Below, one piece after another: positions 59,263-64,000 of a stretch of DNA of 64,000 nucleotides. Location: positions 3,286,001 through 3,350,000 of the forward strand of contig OZ243967.1 in the NCBI GenBank assembly GCA_965214695.1, given 5' to 3'. Under the pieces are notes generated by a model. It had not been told where the DNA came from. It made no database searches and saw only the letters and a list, made by a program, of their open reading frames with translations. Position numbers and translations under genes: made by a program. This DNA is from JAPOXR01 sp965214695. GTDB taxonomy: Bacteria; Pseudomonadota; Alphaproteobacteria; Rhodobacterales; Rhodobacteraceae. Each line of letters starts with the position of its first letter. The stretch's first letter is position 1.

Positions 59263-60096
59263 ATGGCCATTGTCGCGCAGGAATCCAGGTACGGAAAGTT
59301 CAGCCGGCCCGTTCTGTCCTGGATCGTGGGGCTTCTGTTCTTCTTCCCGATCTTCTGGCTGGTCGTCACCAGTTTCAAGACCGATGCCGACGCGGTGAAG
59401 CCCGAGTTCCTGATCTTTTTCGCGCCGACGCTTGAGAACTATCTGAACATGACCGAGAACTACGACTATTGGCGCTTCGCCAGGAACTCGGTCATCACCT
59501 CGGTTTTCGCCACGGTCCTCGCGCTCGCGGCTGGAATCCCGGCAGCCTACGCAATGGCATTCAACCCGGCGCGAGCCACCAAGGACGTGCTGATGTGGAT
59601 GCTCTCGACCAAGATGCTGCCTGCCGCCGCGGTCTTGTATCCGATGACGTTCATTACCAAGAGCATCGGACTCTATGACACGCATTTCATGGTGATCCTC
59701 GTCCTTAGCCTGATCAACCTGCCGATCGTCATCTGGATGCTCTTCACCTACTTCAAGGAGATCCCGAAGGACATCATCGAGGCCGGTCAGATGGACGGCG
59801 TGAACACATTTGGCGAGATCAAGGAGATCCTGATCCCGCTTGCTTGGGGCGGGATCGCCTCGACCGCGCTTCTCTGCTTCATCTTCTGCTGGAACGAAGC
59901 GTACTGGACGGTGCGCCTGACGACGACCGAGGCCGCCACCCTTTCGAAACTTATCGAGGGCAACCGCGCCCCGGAAGGTCTGTTCTTTGGACGTCTTTCC
60001 GCCGTCTCGGCGGCTGCCGTCGGACCTATCGTCGTGCTGGGCTGGTTCTGTCAGAAACAACTGGTCCAGGGCCTGACCTTCGGCGCCGTGAAATAG
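59263..60096 (+). CDS. smoG: polyol ABC transporter permease
   Basis: Inner-membrane protein of 277 residues, MalG-like, with six hydrophobic segments and the EAA loop DIIEAGQMDGVNTFGEIKEI. It starts 11 bp after smoF with a GGGGGT ribosome site. Membrane partner of SmoF in the sorbitol/mannitol importer. Confidence 0.92.
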   Translation: MAIVAQESRYGKFSRPVLSWIVGLLFFFPIFWLVVTSFKTDADAVKPEFLIFFAPTLENYLNMTENYDYWRFARNSVITSVFATVLALAAGIPAAYAMAFNPARATKDVLMWMLSTKMLPAAAVLYPMTFITKSIGLYDTHFMVILVLSLINLPIVIWMLFTYFKEIPKDIIEAGQMDGVNTFGEIKEILIPLAWGGIASTALLCFIFCWNEAYWTVRLTTTEAATLSKLIEGNRAPEGLFFGRLSAVSAAAVGPIVVLGWFCQKQLVQGLTFGAVK

Positions 60097-60105
60097 GAGA
60101 CGATC

Positions 60106-61110
60106 ATGGGACGCATCGTGCTTGAAAATGTCACCAAGAGCTTCGGCAGTATCGAGGTCGTCCCGCCGCTGGACCTGACCATCGAGGACGGCGAATTCGC
60201 GGTTTTCGTCGGTCCCTCGGGTTGCGGCAAGTCCACGCTGCTGCGGCTGATCGCCGGCCTGGAGGACACCACGTCGGGCAGGATCGTCATCGATGGCGAA
60301 GATGTCACCCAAGTGCCGCCGTCCAGGCGCGGCTTGGCCATGGTGTTTCAATCGTACGCACTTTACCCACATATGACGGTGCGCAAGAACATCGGCTTCC
60401 CGCTCCGGATGGAAAAGATGGCGCAATCGGAAATCGACGAGCGCGTTGACCAGGCCGCAAGGTCGCTGAACCTTGGCGACTACCTTGACCGGAAACCGGG
60501 TCAGCTTTCGGGCGGTCAGCGCCAGCGCGTCGCCATCGGCCGCGCCATCGTGCGCGAGCCCTCGGCATTCCTTTTCGACGAGCCTCTGTCGAACCTTGAT
60601 GCAGCGCTTCGCGTCGGCATGCGTCTTGAAATCAGCGAAATGCACGAGCGCATGAAGACCACAATGATCTACGTCACCCACGACCAGGTCGAAGCCATGA
60701 CCATGGCCGACAAGATCGTGGTCCTGCAGGCGGGCGTGATTGAGCAGGTCGGCTCGCCGCTGGACCTGTACCACAATCCCCAAAACGAGTTCGTGGCCGG
60801 GTTCATCGGCTCGCCGAAAATGAACCTCCTGAAAGGGGCCGAGGCCGAGAGGCACGGCGCCGTCACCGTCGGCATCAGACCCGAGCACATGGATGTCAGC
60901 ACGACCGAAGGCATGTGGAAAGGCGTTGTTGGCGTGGCCGAACACCTCGGTTCCGACACCTTCATCCACGTCCACGACACAGGTCTCGCCGACCTGGTGA
61001 CAGTGCGCATCTCGGGCGACATCGCGGTCAGGCACGGCGACACGATTTATCTGACGCCACAAATGGATCGGCTTCACAAGTTCGACGCGGCAGGCCTGCG
61101 AAGCGAGTGA
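60106..61110 (+). CDS. smoK: polyol ABC transporter ATP-binding protein
   Basis: MalK/UgpC-type ATPase of 334 residues. Walker A GPSGCGKSTLL, Q-loop FQSYALYPHMTV, signature LSGGQRQRVAIGRAI, Walker B FLFDEPLSNLD and the switch histidine in VTHDQ are all present. A C-terminal TOBE regulatory domain begins near residue 240 (GIRPEHM). It starts 9 bp after smoG with AGGAGA upstream. It energises the SmoEFG importer. Confidence 0.93.
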   Translation: MGRIVLENVTKSFGSIEVVPPLDLTIEDGEFAVFVGPSGCGKSTLLRLIAGLEDTTSGRIVIDGEDVTQVPPSRRGLAMVFQSYALYPHMTVRKNIGFPLRMEKMAQSEIDERVDQAARSLNLGDYLDRKPGQLSGGQRQRVAIGRAIVREPSAFLFDEPLSNLDAALRVGMRLEISEMHERMKTTMIYVTHDQVEAMTMADKIVVLQAGVIEQVGSPLDLYHNPQNEFVAGFIGSPKMNLLKGAEAERHGAVTVGIRPEHMDVSTTEGMWKGVVGVAEHLGSDTFIHVHDTGLADLVTVRISGDIAVRHGDTIYLTPQMDRLHKFDAAGLRSE

Positions 61111-61117
61111 CGCGTCA

Positions 61118-62668
61118 ATGATTCGGGTCAAGCCGGTTCTGACGCAAAGTGTGGCCCAGAGAATGGCCGAGCCAGGCGACGAGATCACGTCCAGGACAGA
61201 GATTGTTCCGCTGCGAGCAAGCACCCTTGGCAGTCTCGCACCCGACATCAAGACGCCCAACTATGCCCATGACCAGCTTGCCGCCGGGATTGTGCATATC
61301 GGTGTCGGCAACTTTCACCGGGCACATCAGGCCTGGTACCTGCACCGGCTTATGCAACGGGGGCATGCCTTTGACTGGGCCATCATCGGCGCAGGGGTGC
61401 GCCAGGGCGATGCCGCGATGCGCCGGGCGCTTTTGGCGCAGGATTGCCTGACATCATTGATCGAGCTGCGCCCGGACGGGACTTCGGCCGAAATCTGCGG
61501 TTCAATGATCGACTTTCTCCCGGTGGAGGAGGACAACGCCAACCTGATCGCGCAGATGACAGACCCGGCGATCCGCATCGTGTCGCTGACCGTGACCGAG
61601 GGCGGCTACTACATCAACCCGGCCAGCGGCCTGTTTGATACAGACCATCCCGATATTGTCTTCGATGCAGAAAATCCTGGAAGGCCAAGGACGGCTTTCG
61701 GCGCAATGGTGGCCGCACTGGCTAATCGGCGCGTGACCGGTGCCGGGCCATTCACAATTCAGAGCTGCGACAACTTGCGTGGAAACGGGGACATAACCCG
61801 GTCGACGGTGGTGTCGCTAGCCAAGCTCTCTGACCCCGGCCTTGCGGATTGGATTGGGGCGAATTGCAGTTTTCCGAACTCGATGGTGGACTGCATTGTC
61901 CCAGCCACGGGGTCCAACGAAATTGCACAAGCCCGTGCCTTTGGGGTAGAGGACGCAGCCCCTGTGACCCATGAGAACTATCGACAATGGGTGATCGAGG
62001 ACGAATTCTGTGCAGGCCGTCCGAACTGGGATCAGGTCGGCGCGATTTTCACTGACCGCGTCCACGACTACGAGACGATGAAGATCCGCATCCTGAATGC
62101 GGGCCATCAAGTGCTCGCCAATGCGGGCGAGCTCCTGTCAGTTGGCACGATTGCCGAATGCATGTCCCAACCGGGCATTTCGGCGATGTTCGGCAAAGTT
62201 CAGCATCAGGAAATCGCTCCATATGTGGATGCGGTGCCAGGGTTGGACCCGGCAACCTATTTTGCGCTGATCGAATCGCGGTTTTCCAATCCCAATATCC
62301 ACGACACCACACGCCGCGTCGCCTTTGACGGCTCATCACGGCACACAGGGTTCGTGATTCCAATACTCCGCGACGCGTTGGCGGCAGGCGGCACCATCGA
62401 AGGCCTGAGCCTGGTCGAAGCGCTTTGGGCCAGGATGTGCGAGGGCTCTCGCGAAGACGGTTCGGTCATTGAGCCAAACGATCCCAACTGGGACAGCCTT
62501 ACAGCGACGGCCAGGGAGGCCAAGTTCAACCCCCAAGCTTGGCTGAACCAGCATGACATCTACGGTGACCTGGCCGACAGCCCGCGGTTCGCCGAGGCCT
62601 TCGGGAACTGGCTTTCAGTGATCTGGTCGGAAGGCACCGCAGCCGCCTTGGGCAAATACGCCGAGTAG
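61118..62668 (+). CDS. mtlK: mannitol 2-dehydrogenase family (long-chain polyol dehydrogenase)
   Basis: Protein of 516 residues, slightly longer than the usual 480-495 because of about 25 extra N-terminal residues; an internal ATG at 61163 is an alternative start. IVHIGVGNFHRAHQAWYLH is the NAD-binding opening of the family, and the catalytic motif KxxxxNxxxH is Lys322, Asn327, His330 (KIRILNAGH). It oxidises mannitol to fructose, or arabitol to xylulose, with NAD+. It lies 7 bp after smoK and feeds fructose to the kinase encoded next. Confidence 0.92.
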   Translation: MIRVKPVLTQSVAQRMAEPGDEITSRTEIVPLRASTLGSLAPDIKTPNYAHDQLAAGIVHIGVGNFHRAHQAWYLHRLMQRGHAFDWAIIGAGVRQGDAAMRRALLAQDCLTSLIELRPDGTSAEICGSMIDFLPVEEDNANLIAQMTDPAIRIVSLTVTEGGYYINPASGLFDTDHPDIVFDAENPGRPRTAFGAMVAALANRRVTGAGPFTIQSCDNLRGNGDITRSTVVSLAKLSDPGLADWIGANCSFPNSMVDCIVPATGSNEIAQARAFGVEDAAPVTHENYRQWVIEDEFCAGRPNWDQVGAIFTDRVHDYETMKIRILNAGHQVLANAGELLSVGTIAECMSQPGISAMFGKVQHQEIAPYVDAVPGLDPATYFALIESRFSNPNIHDTTRRVAFDGSSRHTGFVIPILRDALAAGGTIEGLSLVEALWARMCEGSREDGSVIEPNDPNWDSLTATAREAKFNPQAWLNQHDIYGDLADSPRFAEAFGNWLSVIWSEGTAAALGKYAE

Positions 62669-62695
62669 TATGCGAACCGCTGATTGGAGAGTGTT

Positions 62696-63631
62696 GTGAT
62701 CCTGTGCTGCGGCGAAGCGCTGATCGACATGATTCCGTCCGAAACTTCCGAAGGTCACGCGTGTTTCATGCCTCATCCGGGCGGCGCGGTTTTCAACACT
62801 GCGATCGCACTGGGGCGTCTGGGGGTTGCATCCAGCCTCTTGACCGGGCTGTCAAACGACCTGTTCGGAGACCAGCTACGTGCCGCATTGCTGGAAAGCA
62901 ATGTCGGCACGGAATTTTCCGTTGCGACCGGCAGGCCAACGACGCTTGCTTTTGTGGCACTCAATGACGGTCAGGCATCCTACAGTTTCTTTGACGAGAA
63001 TTCGGCCGTGCGCATGTTAGGCGACAACGAAATCCCGGCCATCGATCCCGAGATCGACTGCTTGTTTTTCGGAGGAATCAGCCTCGCCAGCGAGCCCTGT
63101 GCCAACACGTTTGCGAGCCTGCTGGAACGTGAGCGCAAATCAAGACTGACGATGATCGATCCGAATATTCGTCCCCATTTCATCCGGGATGCCGATCGCT
63201 TCCAGGCGCGGATCACCCGGATGATTGGGGGATGCGACATCGTCAAGCTTTCCGACGAGGACCTTGAATGGCTGTTCCCGGAGAACTTGCCAATTCACGA
63301 CAAGGCGTTGATGACACTGTCGCTTGGTCCTTCGCTCGTTCTCGTAACGAGAGGAGGCGAGGGCGCGTTTGCATTGTCGTCATCCGGCATTGAACTGACC
63401 GCCCGGGCGGTCCGGACCCAGGTTGTGGACACGGTGGGCGCCGGCGACACTTTTAACGCCGGTTTCCTGGCCGGGCTTTCCCGTGGCGGCAATCTATCGC
63501 GTGATGCGGTCTCGGAGATCTCGGATGCCGAATTGCAGTCAGCCCTGGAGCTGGGAAGTGCTGCCGCAGCGGTAACGGTTTCGAGGGCGGGGGCCAACCC
63601 ACCTTGGGAAAGTGAGATACCATGGCAGTGA
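62696..63631 (+). CDS. PfkB-family carbohydrate kinase, probable fructokinase
   Basis: Protein of 311 residues. The GTG at 62696 has GGAGAG just upstream and gives the usual opening MILCCGEALIDM. The substrate-binding GGAVFNTAIALGRLG lies near residue 27, and the anion-hole/catalytic motif GAGD is at 248-251 (Asp251 as base). Its place after mannitol dehydrogenase in a smo operon indicates fructose to fructose-6-phosphate, matching the Rhodobacter arrangement. Other sugars cannot be excluded. Confidence 0.88.
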   Translation: MILCCGEALIDMIPSETSEGHACFMPHPGGAVFNTAIALGRLGVASSLLTGLSNDLFGDQLRAALLESNVGTEFSVATGRPTTLAFVALNDGQASYSFFDENSAVRMLGDNEIPAIDPEIDCLFFGGISLASEPCANTFASLLERERKSRLTMIDPNIRPHFIRDADRFQARITRMIGGCDIVKLSDEDLEWLFPENLPIHDKALMTLSLGPSLVLVTRGGEGAFALSSSGIELTARAVRTQVVDTVGAGDTFNAGFLAGLSRGGNLSRDAVSEISDAELQSALELGSAAAAVTVSRAGANPPWESEIPWQ

Positions 63632-64000
63632 GCAGTTCCGCGCCCGGGACCCTTCGGGTAATGGCAGCGCGAACTCTGCCCGAAACACAATGTCACGAGG
63701 CGCACTCCTTGCCAGAATCCAGTTCCCCTGATGCCAATGCAGCCTCCATTCGAGCGGGGATCTTGCGGCACTTGCGGACATCTCTGGGAAAGGATCCCGA
63801 ACAATCCAGCCAATACGATTGGCGAATGGCGCTTTCCCTTACATTGCGTGATCTGGTGGTCGATCCGTGGTTTCAATCCGCTCGACAGACACACGCAGCC
63901 AATGCCAAGCGAGTCTATTACCTGTCGATGGAATTCCTCATCGGGCGCCTGATCGAGGATGTCGCTGCAAATTTGGGCGTTGAACACGCATCGCGCCAGG
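63622..64000 (+). CDS. glgP: glycogen phosphorylase, N-terminal part (continues beyond window)
   Basis: ATG 63622 overlaps the kinase stop by 10 bp; 126 codons are visible of an expected 800 or more. After a variable lead of about 70 residues, the phosphorylase start is unmistakable: RMALSLTLRDLVVDPW and KRVYYLSMEFLIGRL. The enzyme releases glucose-1-phosphate from glycogen. The overlap makes it part of the polyol operon, an uncommon link of polyol uptake to glycogen turnover. Confidence 0.9.
   Translation, partial: MAVSSSAPGTLRVMAARTLPETQCHEAHSLPESSSPDANAASIRAGILRHLRTSLGKDPEQSSQYDWRMALSLTLRDLVVDPWFQSARQTHAANAKRVYYLSMEFLIGRLIEDVAANLGVEHASRQ

Noticed and set aside
59071..61260. 729-codon open frame on the minus strand
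   Set aside because: Shadow of smoG, smoK and the start of mtlK, all of which have clear motifs and operon spacing.
1..64000. CRISPR arrays, tRNA or rRNA genes, prophage
   Set aside because: No regularly spaced repeats, no cloverleaf-like segments with a CCA-type end, no rRNA sequence and no phage structural genes were seen.

Overview
The window looks like chromosomal DNA from a high-GC alphaproteobacterium. Gene content fits Rhodobacterales- or Rhodospirillales-like marine or host-associated lineages: a choline-O-sulfate pair, an AT-free xanthine dehydrogenase operon, a Rhodobacter-type polyol (smo/mtlK) operon, a DMSP-lyase-like M24 protein and a full-length dnaE. No rRNA or tRNA gene was seen and the species cannot be named from the sequence. 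By eye the stretches at about 1-4.5 kb and 29.5-45.8 kb are richer in GC than 9.5-29 kb and 46-62 kb, which suggests a mosaic of core and acquired blocks.

Layout, left to right. 1-4.5 kb: a DapA/NanA-type aldolase (cut by the window edge) divergent from choline-sulfatase and choline dehydrogenase. 4.7-6.9 kb: an arsenic operon on the minus strand (ArsR-ArsC fusion, ACR3 pump, decayed GAPDH remnant). 7.2-9.2 kb: an AbiE toxin-antitoxin pair with its own palindromic promoter and terminator, next to transposase debris. 9.5-29.1 kb: a large catabolic island of about 15 genes. It holds two SDRs, a DddP-like M24 protein, an MttB-family methyltransferase, a D-2-hydroxyacid dehydrogenase, a complete Dpp-like ABC transporter with a fused double ATPase, a 2-oxoglutarate/Fe(II) oxygenase, a hydantoinase-like amidohydrolase, an MFS carrier, a PuuE-like deacetylase-fold hydrolase, a GlxA-type regulator, an epimerase and a VOC protein. 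The set suggests uptake and breakdown of an unidentified N-methylated and/or cyclic-amide small molecule.

29.5-32.8 kb: a tightly overlapping trio (M19-like protein, 562-aa unknown, DUF3726-like) ending in a strong hairpin shared with the convergent operon. 42.2-32.9 kb (minus): xdhA-xdhB-xdhC followed without a break by a BMP-type ABC transporter, probably a purine uptake and oxidation unit. 42.4-45.8 kb: dnaE. 45.8-55 kb: a transposon graveyard. It includes IS110, IS21-end, zinc-finger and ISKra4-like fragments, and two near-identical 145-bp direct repeats that bracket a 7.4-kb block with a second M19-like protein and a complete oligopeptide ABC transporter. 55.3-64 kb: a SorC-type regulator and a polyol operon (smoEFGK-mtlK-fructokinase) running into glycogen phosphorylase at the window end.

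The main candidates for new biology are the 9.5-29 kb island, the two M19-like proteins that lack the usual metal-binding HxD and bridging Glu, the DUF3726-associated trio, the GAPDH remnant coupled to ACR3, and the repeat-bounded peptide-transport block. All functional assignments come from motif and family recognition by reading; no database search was run.
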